From positions 1 through 64,000 of the forward strand of contig CP121336.1 in NCBI GenBank assembly GCA_043553855.1: DNA of 64,000 bases, in the 5' to 3' direction. Both the position numbers and the translations under genes were made by a program. The stretch is from JAUIAS01 sp030425395 (GTDB taxonomy: Bacteria; Pseudomonadota; Alphaproteobacteria; Rhodobacterales; Rhodobacteraceae). Below are positions 8,170 to 16,870 of this stretch, in pieces. Under the pieces are notes generated by a model. It was not told the DNA's origin. It ran no database searches and saw nothing but the letters and a program-made list of their open reading frames with translations. The first letter of the stretch is position 1. Every line of letters starts with the position of its first letter.

Positions 8170-9327
8170 TCAGCCATCGGTGACCATGATCTCGCGCTTG
8201 TATTGGGTCAGATATTCGCAACCGGTTTCGGTCACGACGATGCTGTCACCGATGCGCCCGGCGGTTTGCCCGTCTATGGAAATTCCGCCATCCACCGCAA
8301 AGGTCATGCCCGGCTGCAGAATGGTGCGGTCGCCGTCCTTCAATTCAGGTGCCTCAAGATAGGCCACCCCGATGCTGCGCCCTGTCCGATAGCCCGTGGT
8401 ATAGCCACGTTCGGCATAGACTGCATTCGCCGCAGCGGCCACATCCTGCGCCGCGACACCGGGCCGGATCGCCGCAATCGCGGCCTGTTGGGCATCAATC
8501 GCCGCCTGCTGCACGCGTGCGGCGGCATCGTCAATCCGGCCCACATGGAACATTCGGTCAAAGCCAAGCTTGTATTGCTTGAACTGGGCCATGTTGCAAA
8601 AACAGAAATAGACCGGATCACCAATCTCATATGGTTTCACAGATGCGCGCCGGTGCACCATTGACGTATCTCTCCCGCTTTGCAGGACCTGAAGGTTGTG
8701 GATCATCGGCGAGACAAAGCGTTCCCATCCTGATGCGGTCAGAAACCCGGCCGCCGCGCGTGTGCCCGCGTCAATCACGGCCAGCGCGCTTTCATATTCC
8801 GGGGTGCCCGCACGCAAGGACCCATGCGCTGCCGCCATCATCGCGCCCGCGATTTGCCCAGCTTGTTTCATCACCTCGATCTCAAGCGGTGATTTGATCA
8901 TCCGCTGTTCCCCCAGAACCGGCCCGATATCGCGCCGGGGCACACCGGGCCATGTTTCATCAAGACATGAGCGCACGATGGCGGGCAGGTCCTGCGCCTC
9001 GACCCATATATCCTGAGGCGTTCCCGGCAAGGCACCTTGCAGGGCGCGCGCCCAGCTGTTCGGGCCGAAATCTTCCCATGTGCGGATGTCGGCAACCCAG
9101 GTCATCGCGCCGACCATCTCGCTTTCCATCAGCGGTGTTATAACAATCGGCTCTTCATCGGCCGGCACGACAAGCATGGTCGGCCGCCCGAATTCGATGC
9201 CAAGATACCCCCAGAACCCAGCCAGATAGGCGATGGAGCTTTCTGACGTGAACAGCGCGTGGGTTATCCCCCTGTCGCGCATTTTTGACTGAAGGACACG
9301 CGTTCTGGCGGCAGCTTCTTCGAGCAT
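8170..9327 (-). CDS. M24-family (creatinase/prolidase fold) protein with degenerate metal site
   Basis: About 385 aa. The ATG at 9327 is chosen for its strong AGGAG ribosome site 6 nt upstream; an ATG at 9378 exists. It has the N-terminal creatinase domain (ESSIAYLAGFWGYLG) and a C-terminal pita-bread domain (MIKSPLEIEVMKQAG, then GDPVYFCFCNM, GYRTGRSIGVAY, PGMTFAVDGGI, RIGDSIVV). The Asp-Asp-His-Glu-Glu ligands of M24 metallopeptidases are not present at their usual places: Cys/Asn region for the first Asp, Gly at the second, Arg for His, Asp for the first Glu, Gly for the last. It may therefore act like creatinase, a metal-free member, on a C-N bond of a small guanidino or amide compound. 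Neighbouring nitrilase, M20 and amidase genes support a catabolic role. Confidence 0.85.
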   Translation of the reverse strand: MLEEAAARTRVLQSKMRDRGITHALFTSESSIAYLAGFWGYLGIEFGRPTMLVVPADEEPIVITPLMESEMVGAMTWVADIRTWEDFGPNSWARALQGALPGTPQDIWVEAQDLPAIVRSCLDETWPGVPRRDIGPVLGEQRMIKSPLEIEVMKQAGQIAGAMMAAAHGSLRAGTPEYESALAVIDAGTRAAAGFLTASGWERFVSPMIHNLQVLQSGRDTSMVHRRASVKPYEIGDPVYFCFCNMAQFKQYKLGFDRMFHVGRIDDAAARVQQAAIDAQQAAIAAIRPGVAAQDVAAAANAVYAERGYTTGYRTGRSIGVAYLEAPELKDGDRTILQPGMTFAVDGGISIDGQTAGRIGDSIVVTETGCEYLTQYKREIMVTDG

Positions 9328-9433
9328 GAAGTCTCCTGTATCGGCAACTTGGTGGCTTTTCTGGTCCAGCTTAGGCATCGGGCGACCTGCCCCACGCCAC
9401 TGATCGCGGCACCAAAGGTCGCAAATTGGCAGA

Positions 9434-10810
9434 TCAGCTGCCGATGTCCCAATAAACCCCGGTCATCACCCCCAGCGCATCGCGACAAACCGGCTCCAGC
9501 ACGTGTTCATCGGGCGCATGTTGGTTGCAGCCGCCATAGGAATGGGGAATCCAAACCGTGGGCAGGCCAAGAATATCGGCAAACACATGGTTTGGCAGCG
9601 ATCCGGCAAGGTTGGGCAGGATATCCGGCGGCGTCCCGGTGGTGGCCGTGATCGATTCCGCAACCCGCCGCACCCAATCTGAATCGGGGGCGGTGCGGGT
9701 GGCCGGGAAAGCCCCCTTCTGCCATTCCTCCACCGCAATCATGCCAAAGCCTTCGCGATCCAGATGACGGCGCAGAGCAGGCACGATGTCGTCGGCATCA
9801 GTGCCCACGACAAATCGCAACTGGCAGGTGGCGCGGGCATGGCCACTGATGGCATTCACCGGGGCATCGGGACGGCCCGACGCCATGGCCAGCACCGCAA
9901 AGCTGTTCCAGCCATAGGCGCGCTCGGCCGGGCTGAGCCCCGGTTCGCCCCAGTCGCGCGCAATCTCTGGCCCGCCTTCACCCGGATCGGGCAGCCGGGC
10001 AATCATTGCGCGCACTGCATCAAGGCTGTTAGGCCGCCATTCCGGCACCCGGATTGCCCCGCGCGCGTCAGTGATCGAGGCGATAGCGTGGTTCAATACG
10101 ATTGCCGGATCGGCCAAGAGCCCGCCCCAGTTGCCGGAATGGTGCGCGGCGTCGCGGAAATTGGCCACAAGATCGAAATTCACCGCCCCCCGCGAGCCAA
10201 GGAACATCGTCGCCGTATCCGGACGCAGACGCGGCCCGTCCGACGCGACCAGAACATCGGCGGCCAGCGCGTCCCGATGACGGTCGCAAAACGCCTCAAG
10301 CCCCGGTGAACCGGTTTCCTCGCCCATTTCAATCAGGAAGACCAGGTTGAACCCAAGCGACCCGCGCGCGGCGATAACCGTTTCCGCCGCGGTCAGATTA
10401 ATCAGGTGTTGCGCCTTGTTGTCAGCCGACCCCCGACCAAAGAGACGCTCCCCCCGCCGGGTCAGAGTGAATGGCGTCAACCCCTCGGACCACGCGTCCG
10501 CCTGACCGTGAATGACATCGCCATGCCCATAAACCAGAACCGTCGGCTTTGCGGTATCCTCGATGCGGCGGGCGATCAAAACCGGCGGCATGTCGGCATC
10601 ATCATGAAAGGTCGTCTCGAATCCTGACGCCGCAAAGCGCGGTTCCATGAATTCCTTCAGATAGCGGCGCAAATGCGGTGCGCCTGCTTCGGTCTGGCTT
10701 TCGGTTGGATAGGAAACCAGCCGGGCAAGATCATCGGAAAACGCAGCCATTGCGGCATCGGACCGGGCCTGTGCAATTGCGCCTTCGCGGTCGGTTGTGC
10801 TGGAACTCAT
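9434..10810 (-). CDS. M20-family metallopeptidase (dipeptidase/carboxypeptidase type)
   Basis: About 458 aa. The start is set at the ATG at 10810 (MSSSTTDREG) because AAAGGG lies 6 nt upstream, whereas longer starts add an unusual leader. The two-zinc site is intact: His in VYGHGDV, bridging Asp in GRGSADNKAQ, catalytic Glu and ligand Glu in EMGEETGSPG, Asp in VASDGPRL, and the late His in the HAPDEHV segment. A lid/dimerisation domain is inserted between the two halves. Family members remove a C-terminal residue from peptides or N-acyl amino acids in the cytoplasm. A gap of 106 nt separates it from the M24 gene on the same strand. Confidence 0.92.
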   Translation of the reverse strand: MSSSTTDREGAIAQARSDAAMAAFSDDLARLVSYPTESQTEAGAPHLRRYLKEFMEPRFAASGFETTFHDDADMPPVLIARRIEDTAKPTVLVYGHGDVIHGQADAWSEGLTPFTLTRRGERLFGRGSADNKAQHLINLTAAETVIAARGSLGFNLVFLIEMGEETGSPGLEAFCDRHRDALAADVLVASDGPRLRPDTATMFLGSRGAVNFDLVANFRDAAHHSGNWGGLLADPAIVLNHAIASITDARGAIRVPEWRPNSLDAVRAMIARLPDPGEGGPEIARDWGEPGLSPAERAYGWNSFAVLAMASGRPDAPVNAISGHARATCQLRFVVGTDADDIVPALRRHLDREGFGMIAVEEWQKGAFPATRTAPDSDWVRRVAESITATTGTPPDILPNLAGSLPNHVFADILGLPTVWIPHSYGGCNQHAPDEHVLEPVCRDALGVMTGVYWDIGS

Positions 10811-10966
10811 GAATCGCCCTTTCCCATACAATCCGATCCAGCCTAGCAGAGCTTTCCGCATCGACCAGCCCAAAGAGAACCGCCCGAACATGGCTGAAGC
10901 GATTGACAGCAACCACCCCGCGCCTGTTGACTGGCGATCAAACTTACCCGGCAGCCGGAGGCCCCC

Positions 10967-12418
10967 TTGTCAGATATCATCTATCGTCCCGCAATCGACA
11001 CGGCTCAGGCCATCGCAAACAAGGAAATCTCAGCCGTTGAAGTGCTTGAAGCCCATTTCGCGCGCATCGACGCCCATAACCCTGCGATCAACGCAGTCAT
11101 CTGGCAAGATCGCGAAAGCGCGTTGCAAGAAGCGCGCGCCTGCGACGCCGAAACCGCGCGCGGCCAAAGCCGGGGGCCTCTGCATGGCGTGCCGGTAACC
11201 GTGAAGGAAAGTTTTGACCTGACCGGAGCACCGACCACTTGGGGTATTCCGGAATGGGCCGACAATATTGCCACGAGCGACAGCGCCGCAGTCAGCCGGT
11301 ATCGCGCCGCGGGGGCGATTGTCTTTGGCAAGACGAACGTGCCGCTCAAGCTGGTGGAATGGCAGAGCTTTAACGAAATCTACGGCACCACGTCCAATCC
11401 CTGGGACACGTCGCGCACACCGGGCGGATCGTCTGGCGGATCGGCGGCGGCGTTGGCCACGGGAATGAGCGCCCTTGAAGTCGGCAGCGACATCGGATCG
11501 TCAATACGCAACCCGGCGCATTTCTGCGGGCTTTTCGGGCTGAAACCCACATGGAACGCCATGTCCATGGACGGCCATAGGCCCAATGGCTGGCACTGCG
11601 ACACCGATATATCGGTTTGCGGGCCGCTGGCGCGGTCGGCCACCGATCTGACGCTGGCCTTCGACATCTTACGCGGGCCGTCGCGGCTTGAGGCAACGGC
11701 ATGGGCCAATGCCCTGCCCGCTGATGAACGCACGCACCTTCGGGATTTCCGCGTGGCCGTAATGGCGGGCGACTCGACGGTCGAGGTCGATCGCGATTAT
11801 ATCGCAGCAATTGAAGCCTTTGCAGACCGGATTGAGGTGGCAGGTGCCACCGTCATCCGCGACCGCCTGCCCGACATCGACAGCGATGCGCATTTCACGC
11901 TTTACCTCAAGCTGCTCGGGGCTGCGATGTCAGGCGGGGTCAGCGACGAAGAAGCCGCCGCCACCATCGCCCTCTTTGACGACCAGCCAGAGGACGTAAA
12001 ACGCGTCTTTGGCACGCGGGTATCCGGCCTTGCCCTGAGCCATCGCGAATGGCTTGACCTCGACAATAAAAGGCGGATCGCACGGTTGGCATTTGACCGG
12101 TTCTTTGAGGACGTGGACATCCTGCTGGCCCCGGTTGCCGCCTGCGCCGCGTTTCCAAAGAATGAGCACGGCCCGCGCTATTCCCGCCGGATCGAGGTGA
12201 ATGGCAAACAGGTTCTGGAAACAGAACAGCTTTTCTGGTCGGGCTATTCCGGTTTTGTGGGTCTTCCCAGCGCGGTTGGCCCGATGGACCAGATCGGTGG
12301 CCTGCCCGTCGGGTATCAGGCCATCGCAGGGCATGGACGGGACTACACCGCGCTGGCCTTTGCCCGCGCGGTCGAAGCCGAATTCGGAGGGTTCACTCCA
12401 CCACCGACGATGGCCTGA
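10967..12418 (+). CDS. Amidase-signature family hydrolase
   Basis: Protein of 483 aa starting with TTG at 10967. The start is supported by a strong GGAGG (10957-10961) 5 nt upstream. The amidase-signature triad is clear: Lys in VTVKESFD, cis-Ser in TPGGSSGGSAAALA, and nucleophile Ser in GSDIGSSIRNPA. Family members hydrolyse small or aryl amides in the cytoplasm. The three hydrolase genes to its left run the other way from a shared intergenic region (10811-10966), so the set may form a divergently controlled amide/peptide catabolic unit. There is no GatB/GatC nearby, so a role as tRNA amidotransferase subunit is unlikely. Confidence 0.93.
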   Translation: MSDIIYRPAIDTAQAIANKEISAVEVLEAHFARIDAHNPAINAVIWQDRESALQEARACDAETARGQSRGPLHGVPVTVKESFDLTGAPTTWGIPEWADNIATSDSAAVSRYRAAGAIVFGKTNVPLKLVEWQSFNEIYGTTSNPWDTSRTPGGSSGGSAAALATGMSALEVGSDIGSSIRNPAHFCGLFGLKPTWNAMSMDGHRPNGWHCDTDISVCGPLARSATDLTLAFDILRGPSRLEATAWANALPADERTHLRDFRVAVMAGDSTVEVDRDYIAAIEAFADRIEVAGATVIRDRLPDIDSDAHFTLYLKLLGAAMSGGVSDEEAAATIALFDDQPEDVKRVFGTRVSGLALSHREWLDLDNKRRIARLAFDRFFEDVDILLAPVAACAAFPKNEHGPRYSRRIEVNGKQVLETEQLFWSGYSGFVGLPSAVGPMDQIGGLPVGYQAIAGHGRDYTALAFARAVEAEFGGFTPPPTMA

Positions 12419-12793
12419 TAAACGGGGGCGGACAGCCACGGCAGGTCAACGATAGACGCCATGCGCTTGGCGTCTCTTTCGCGCGGGCTTTGCGGGCCAG
12501 TCTGGCTGCTCTTTGGCGCCTGCGGACTGCTTTGTGAAGAAGGCCCGCCTGCATTGCCCATTGACTTTGACCACCCGATACCCCATCTGCCACTCAGCGT
12601 CGCCGCAGCAGCGTGAGGCTGGCGGGCCCCTTGAGAGGCCCCGGCGCGCGATTTTTCCCGGATCCCCATCACGCAGGGCTCTGACGGTCTGGCAGTTGCC
12701 ACGGGGGTCGCCCGTGCGCGACGGATGCCAGTCCGCACCCAATGGCGCGATGCCGCATAGGCCCCCTTTTCTGCGGGGCCGGAAAGACTATTG
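12419..12793 (+). promoter_or_regulatory. 375-nt gene-free stretch; likely leader of the RNA helicase gene
   Basis: No credible gene on either strand. An inverted repeat at 12454-12475 (AGACGCC, 8-nt loop, GGCGTCT, then CTTTC) could be a weak terminator for the amidase. The rest is GC-rich and may be promoter plus a long 5' leader for the DEAD-box helicase, a common arrangement for cold-responsive helicases. That last point is inference from the family. Confidence 0.4.
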
Positions 12794-14065
12794 ATGTTCG
12801 ATTTCGACATGCTGGGGCTCCCCCCGGCACTTAACGCTGCGCTAAAGCGCGGCAACTTCACCCAGCCCACACCGATCCAGAACAAGGCGATCCCGATCGC
12901 GCTTGACGGACAGGACGTGCTTGGGCTGGCACAGACCGGCACCGGCAAAACGCTCGCCTTTGGCCTGCCGCTAGTGGCGCATCTGCTGGAAGAACCCGGC
13001 AAACCGGCCCCCAAGACCGTCAAGGCGCTGATCCTTGCGCCCACCCGGGAGCTGGTCAACCAGATCGCCGACAGCCTGCGCCCTTTCGTCACCGATACCC
13101 GGCTCAAGATCACGACTGTGGTTGGTGGTCAGTCCATCAACCGCCAGATCGGTGTGCTCGCCCGTGGAGTTGATATCCTCGTTGCAACACCGGGACGGCT
13201 GATCGACCTGATGGACCGCCGCGCGGTGGATCTGTCGACCGCGACCCATCTGGTTCTGGACGAAGCCGACCAAATGCTGGACCTTGGCTTTATCCACGCG
13301 CTGCGCAAGATCGCGCCGGCACTGGGCAGCCCGCGCCAAACCATGCTGTTTTCGGCCACCATGCCCAAGCAGATGGAAGAAATCTCGCGCGCCTACCTGA
13401 CCAATCCGCAACGGGTTCAGGTCAGCCCGCCGGGCAAAGCCGCCGACAAGGTGACCCAGTCGGTGCATTTCATGCCCAAGAGCGAGAAACCTTTCCGGCT
13501 GCGTGAAATTCTCGACCGGGACAAGGACGCGCTGACGCTGGTGTTTGCACGCACCAAGCACGGTGCCGAAAAGCTGAGCAAACAACTGATCGCAGATGGC
13601 TACAACGCGGCGTCCATTCATGGCAACAAGAGCCAGGGCCAACGCGACCGCGCCATTCGCGCCTTCCGCGAAGGGACTGTGACGGTTCTCGTGGCGACAG
13701 ATGTCGCCGCGCGCGGCATCGACATTCCCGGCGTGGCCTATGTCATCAACTTCGAATTGCCAGACACGCCCGACAACTATGTGCACCGGATCGGCCGCAC
13801 CGCCCGCGCCGGACGCGAAGGCGAGGCAATCGCATTTTGCTGTGGCGAAGAGGTCGAGTTGCTGCAACAGATCGAAAAGGTCATGAAGGCCAGCATTCCC
13901 GTGGGCAGCGGCAAATGCCCCGCCGCTGAACCCAGCCCACAGGCACAGCGCAACAAGGCCCGTCAGGGTCAACGCCGCAGTGGTGGTGGTGGCCACGGCG
14001 GGGCCCAGAAGCCCAGCCAGAACCCAAGCCGCCCGCGCCGCCGCCGCCCGCGCAAGGCAGCCTGA
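12794..14065 (+). CDS. rhlE: DEAD-box RNA helicase, RhlE-like
   Basis: About 423 aa; the ATG at 12794 follows GGAAAG by 8 nt. All superfamily-2 motifs are present in order: Q motif (FTQPTPIQ), Walker A AQTGTGKT, PTRELVNQI, TPGRLIDLMD, DEADQMLDLGF, SAT, ATDVAARGIDI, and HRIGRTARAGREG. The C-terminal tail after about residue 360 is rich in Gly, Arg, Lys and Gln, as in RhlE-type helicases, and should give nonspecific RNA binding. It unwinds short RNA duplexes with ATP and usually acts in ribosome assembly or cold adaptation. A hairpin follows 11 nt after the stop. The family is certain, the paralogue name less so. Confidence 0.92.
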   Translation: MFDFDMLGLPPALNAALKRGNFTQPTPIQNKAIPIALDGQDVLGLAQTGTGKTLAFGLPLVAHLLEEPGKPAPKTVKALILAPTRELVNQIADSLRPFVTDTRLKITTVVGGQSINRQIGVLARGVDILVATPGRLIDLMDRRAVDLSTATHLVLDEADQMLDLGFIHALRKIAPALGSPRQTMLFSATMPKQMEEISRAYLTNPQRVQVSPPGKAADKVTQSVHFMPKSEKPFRLREILDRDKDALTLVFARTKHGAEKLSKQLIADGYNAASIHGNKSQGQRDRAIRAFREGTVTVLVATDVAARGIDIPGVAYVINFELPDTPDNYVHRIGRTARAGREGEAIAFCCGEEVELLQQIEKVMKASIPVGSGKCPAAEPSPQAQRNKARQGQRRSGGGGHGGAQKPSQNPSRPRRRRPRKAA

Positions 14066-14076
14066 AACAATCCAGG

Positions 14077-14108
14077 ACCGCTCCGCCGGATATCACCGCC
14101 GGAGCGGT
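14077..14108. terminator. Inverted repeat after helicase gene
   Basis: ACCGCTCCG and CGGAGCGGT form a 9-bp stem with a 14-nt loop between two convergent genes. It lacks a T tract, so termination is possible but not certain. Confidence 0.5.
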
Positions 14109-14135
14109 TCTCACCCGCAAGGGTATCGCGCGTCC

Positions 14136-14546
14136 TTACCGCGCAAACAGATCCTCGAGCCAACGGCCGCGACATTCCGCTCGCAGGACCATGTCGGCGC
14201 GCGCGCGCAGAACTGGGCTTTCCAGTTCAACATCCGGATAGCGCGGCGCGATTTCCAATCGCACACGGTTGCCGGAAGCGGTTTGCAATCGGGCAACGCC
14301 TCTCAGGAACGGTGCGGCTTGCCCGGTCTCCAGATCCCGCACAACCAGCGCATCACCGCGCAACGCGCACCTGTTATCAAGGGTGATCCGCGCCGTGATC
14401 GGCTCTGCCTTCGATCCCGACAGAACCTCGCCCAATCCACCAGACAGCACCATCAACACCACAGCCCCGGCCATGCAGACAGCCAGCCCCGCCGCGACAA
14501 TGGTCGCGCCCCAGGTTTTCTGATCTTTGCAAGCGGTGCGGTTCAC
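14136..14546 (-). CDS. Small membrane-anchored protein of unknown function
   Basis: About 136 aa; the GTG at 14546 is the likely start (TTG at 14552 also in frame). One hydrophobic helix near the N-terminus (WGATIVAAGLAVCMAGAVVL) is followed by about 90 residues predicted to lie in the periplasm. These alternate strand-like segments (ARITLDNRCAL, RVRLEIAPRYPDVELESPVL), suggesting a small beta domain. I do not recognise the family. It is convergent with the helicase gene and isolated. The protein-like composition with a clear membrane anchor makes a real gene likely, but there is no conserved motif to prove it. Confidence 0.6.
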   Translation of the reverse strand: MNRTACKDQKTWGATIVAAGLAVCMAGAVVLMVLSGGLGEVLSGSKAEPITARITLDNRCALRGDALVVRDLETGQAAPFLRGVARLQTASGNRVRLEIAPRYPDVELESPVLRARADMVLRAECRGRWLEDLFAR

Positions 14547-14634
14547 GTCCAAATTCCAAAATTGTCGCCCCTAAGACAACGCCCGCTCACTCGGCGAATT
14601 TAGCGCACTCCCCGCGCCCAGCCCAAAAGTCGTC

Positions 14635-14699
14635 CCTTCTTCTGGCAAAAAATACTCCGGGGGGAGACGCGCACAGCGCGTCGGGGGGCAGCGCCCCCA
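14635..14699 (+). repeat. Roseobacter-type GC-rich intergenic repeat, copy 1
   Basis: It starts with a CTTCTTCTGGC...AATACTCC lead and continues with two adjacent hairpins: GACGCGC/GCGCGTC with loop ACA, then GGGGGC/GCCCCC with loop AGC. It is nearly identical to 57577-57641. I recall similar elements scattered between genes in roseobacter genomes; the copy number here would need a search. Confidence 0.8.
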
Positions 14700-14787
14700 A
14701 TTTTCCAGACCGTGTTCCCAGAACCGACTTCCCAACGCTTGCGACTTCGTCAGCCGAGGGACCTGACTGAGAACGCAGGCCCATCGC

Positions 14788-14822
14788 AAAAAAGGCCCCC
14801 GTCGCGACAACGGGGGCCTTTC
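14788..14822 (-). terminator. Rho-independent terminator of the one-carbon operon
   Basis: Read on the minus strand, AAAGGCCCCCGT pairs with ACGGGGGCCTTT and is followed by further Ts, about 20 nt after the stop of the methyltransferase gene at 14842. Confidence 0.9.
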
Positions 14823-14841
14823 GAAAACAACCTTCAAGAAA

Positions 14842-15903
14842 TCAGGCGCGACGGCGACGGCTTCCTGCGCGCCCACCGCGACCGCGGGTTTCTTCTCCCG
14901 CTTTGGCCGGAGCTTTGTTGAACTTGATCCATTCTGCGCCGTGGGGATCATTGTTGGTCAACAGGTTGGCCGCGCGGATCGCTTCCATTTCCTTGCCGGG
15001 GCGCGGCAGGGTGCTGCCCAGTCCGAACAAGGTAACAAAGGTTTCGTCGTCGATGTCTTCGGGCAGGATAATGCCCGCCGCGGCAACGGCTTCTTTCTTT
15101 TCGGCAATCGCCTTTTGTGCCACCGGAAGGGCCACAGGGTTCATGATCGCGCTGGTCATGCCCGCCCCCATCGCCATCGGCAAGAAGGCGTTGTTGATCC
15201 CATGGCGGTTGGGCAGACCAAAGGACACGTTAGAGGCACCGCACGTGGTATTCACGCCCAGTTCCTCGCGCAGACGGCGCACCAGGGTAAAAACTTGCTG
15301 ACCCGCAGTTGCCATCGCACCGATCGGCATGACCAGCGGATCGACCACGATATCATGGGCGGGAATGCCAAAGTCAGCCGCACGCTCGACAATTTTCTTG
15401 GCAACGGCAAACCGCACGTCGGGATCTTCTGAAATGCCGGTGTCGTCGTTGGAAATCGCCACAACGGGCACATTGTACTTCTTGACCAGTGGCAGGATCT
15501 GTTCCAGCCGCTCTTCCTCACCCGTGACCGAGTTGAGAAGCGGGCGGCCTTCACAGACCGCAAGACCGGCTTCGAGCGCACCCGGCACCGAGCTGTCGAT
15601 GCACAGGGGCACATCCACCAGCCCCTGTACCAGTTCGATGATCTTGCGCATCAAGGCCGGTTCGGTTTCGTTGGGATTGGGGTTGGAGTTGTAGACCACG
15701 CCCGCATTGATATCGAGCACCGTGGCACCGGCGGCAACCTGCGCCACCGCGTCCCGTTCCACGGTCGAGAAATCGCCCGCTTCCAGCTCGGCGGCGAGCT
15801 TTTTGCGGCCAGTAGGGTTGATCCGCTCCCCAATCACGCAGAACGGCTGATCAAAACCGATGATGGCAGTCTTGGATTTGGATTCGACGATGGTCCGGGT
15901 CAT
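14842..15903 (-). CDS. Methyltetrahydrofolate:corrinoid methyltransferase (pterin-binding part of a split methionine synthase)
   Basis: Protein of 353 aa with the TIM-barrel pterin-binding domain of MetH, AcsE and MtgA: CVIGERINPTGRKK at the start, ATVLDINAGV, DSSVPGALEAGL, SNDDTGIS and TTCGASNVSFGLP. The last 40 residues are a basic Ala/Gly/Arg tail (GRGGRAGSRRRR) not needed for the fold. It would move the methyl of 5-methyltetrahydrofolate to a corrinoid protein. In Phaeobacter and Dinoroseobacter, MetH is known to be divided into separate proteins, and this is the likely counterpart. The homocysteine-binding and B12-binding parts are not in the window. It is the last gene of a three-gene minus-strand operon with the MetF-like gene 11 nt upstream. 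Confidence 0.9.
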   Translation of the reverse strand: MTRTIVESKSKTAIIGFDQPFCVIGERINPTGRKKLAAELEAGDFSTVERDAVAQVAAGATVLDINAGVVYNSNPNPNETEPALMRKIIELVQGLVDVPLCIDSSVPGALEAGLAVCEGRPLLNSVTGEEERLEQILPLVKKYNVPVVAISNDDTGISEDPDVRFAVAKKIVERAADFGIPAHDIVVDPLVMPIGAMATAGQQVFTLVRRLREELGVNTTCGASNVSFGLPNRHGINNAFLPMAMGAGMTSAIMNPVALPVAQKAIAEKKEAVAAAGIILPEDIDDETFVTLFGLGSTLPRPGKEMEAIRAANLLTNNDPHGAEWIKFNKAPAKAGEETRGRGGRAGSRRRRA

Positions 15904-15914
15904 TGCGGCCCCTT

Positions 15915-16844
15915 TCAGATTGTATTTGCCGGCTGCGCGGATGCGCCACCGTTCTCGATCGCCCAGTTGGCGTTTGTCTTGATCCCGCCCAGCGGGAAGA
16001 AATGCACGTTGGTGATGTTGAAGTCCGGGTTGGCCGCCTTGTGTGCGGCCAATTCGGCAATAACTTCTGTCGGCTCATAGGGCAGCAACAGCTTGGTCAC
16101 ATCCATCGCGCGTTTTTGCAGCACCTTGAGCGATGGACCCACACCACAGGCAATGGCGAATTTGATCAGCGTCTGAAGCTTGGCCGGCCCGGCGATACCG
16201 ATATGCACCGGGATCGTGATGCCGGCATCGCGCAATGCATCGGCCCAGGCGATAATCGGCTTGGCGTCAAAAGCAAACTGAGTGGCAAGCGCCATTTCGG
16301 CATCTGTCCGTTCGGCAAACCCTTGCTTCCAGCGCAGAGCGTCCATGACATTCTTGTCCGATCCGTCGGGATCAATATCACGGTTGCCTTCCGGGTGCCC
16401 TGCAACGTGCAGCCGTTTGAACCCGGCCTTGTCGAACAGACCGGTTTCCATCAGCTGCATTGAGCTGTGAAATTCCCCGTGCGGCGTGGCCACGCCACCC
16501 GCCAGCAAGAGCGCCTGATTTACACCTGCCTCACCCTGATACATGGCGATCCAGTTTTCGAGCGTCGCGGCATCCTTGATGATACGCGCGGGAAAATGCG
16601 GCATGACCGCATAGCCGTCAGCCGCCAGCCGCTTTGCCGTAGCAACCATGTCGGCGATCGGGGTTCCCTCGATGTGGGCGATATAAACGCGGGTGCCTTC
16701 CGGCAGAAGATCGCGGAAATTGTCGACCTTTTCGGCGGTGCGGGGCATCACCTCGATGGAATAGTCGGTCAGAAAAGCCTCAACCTGAGGGTTGGACGTG
16801 ACAGCCGACGCAGCATCGCGTTTCTTGAACTTCAGCAGAGCCAT
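15915..16844 (-). CDS. Methylenetetrahydrofolate reductase-like protein
   Basis: About 309 aa; the ATG at 16844 has GGGAGG 6 nt upstream. The (beta/alpha)8 reductase family (PF02219) shows in VEVMPRTAEKVDNF, YIAHIEGTPIADMVATAKRL, LLLAGGVATPHGEF, VAGHPEGNRD, TQFAFDAKPIIAW and VHIGIAGPAKLQTL. It differs from standard MetF in the N-terminal third, so it may be a second-class reductase. It should make 5-methyltetrahydrofolate, the substrate of the downstream methyltransferase 11 nt away. This fits a pathway for methionine or for channelling methyl groups from osmolytes. Confidence 0.87.
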   Translation of the reverse strand: MALLKFKKRDAASAVTSNPQVEAFLTDYSIEVMPRTAEKVDNFRDLLPEGTRVYIAHIEGTPIADMVATAKRLAADGYAVMPHFPARIIKDAATLENWIAMYQGEAGVNQALLLAGGVATPHGEFHSSMQLMETGLFDKAGFKRLHVAGHPEGNRDIDPDGSDKNVMDALRWKQGFAERTDAEMALATQFAFDAKPIIAWADALRDAGITIPVHIGIAGPAKLQTLIKFAIACGVGPSLKVLQKRAMDVTKLLLPYEPTEVIAELAAHKAANPDFNITNVHFFPLGGIKTNANWAIENGGASAQPANTI

Positions 16845-16870
16845 AGCGGCCTCCCAGAAAGATGTGGGTG

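Noticed and set aside
10921..10960. TTGACT as a -35 box for the amidase gene
   Set aside because: No matching -10 box at the right distance before the ribosome site at 10957; could be chance.
12343..13113. Minus-strand frame across the amidase end, the gap and the helicase start
   Set aside because: Overlaps two well-supported plus-strand genes, has no conserved motif, and its C-terminal part merely mirrors amidase codons.
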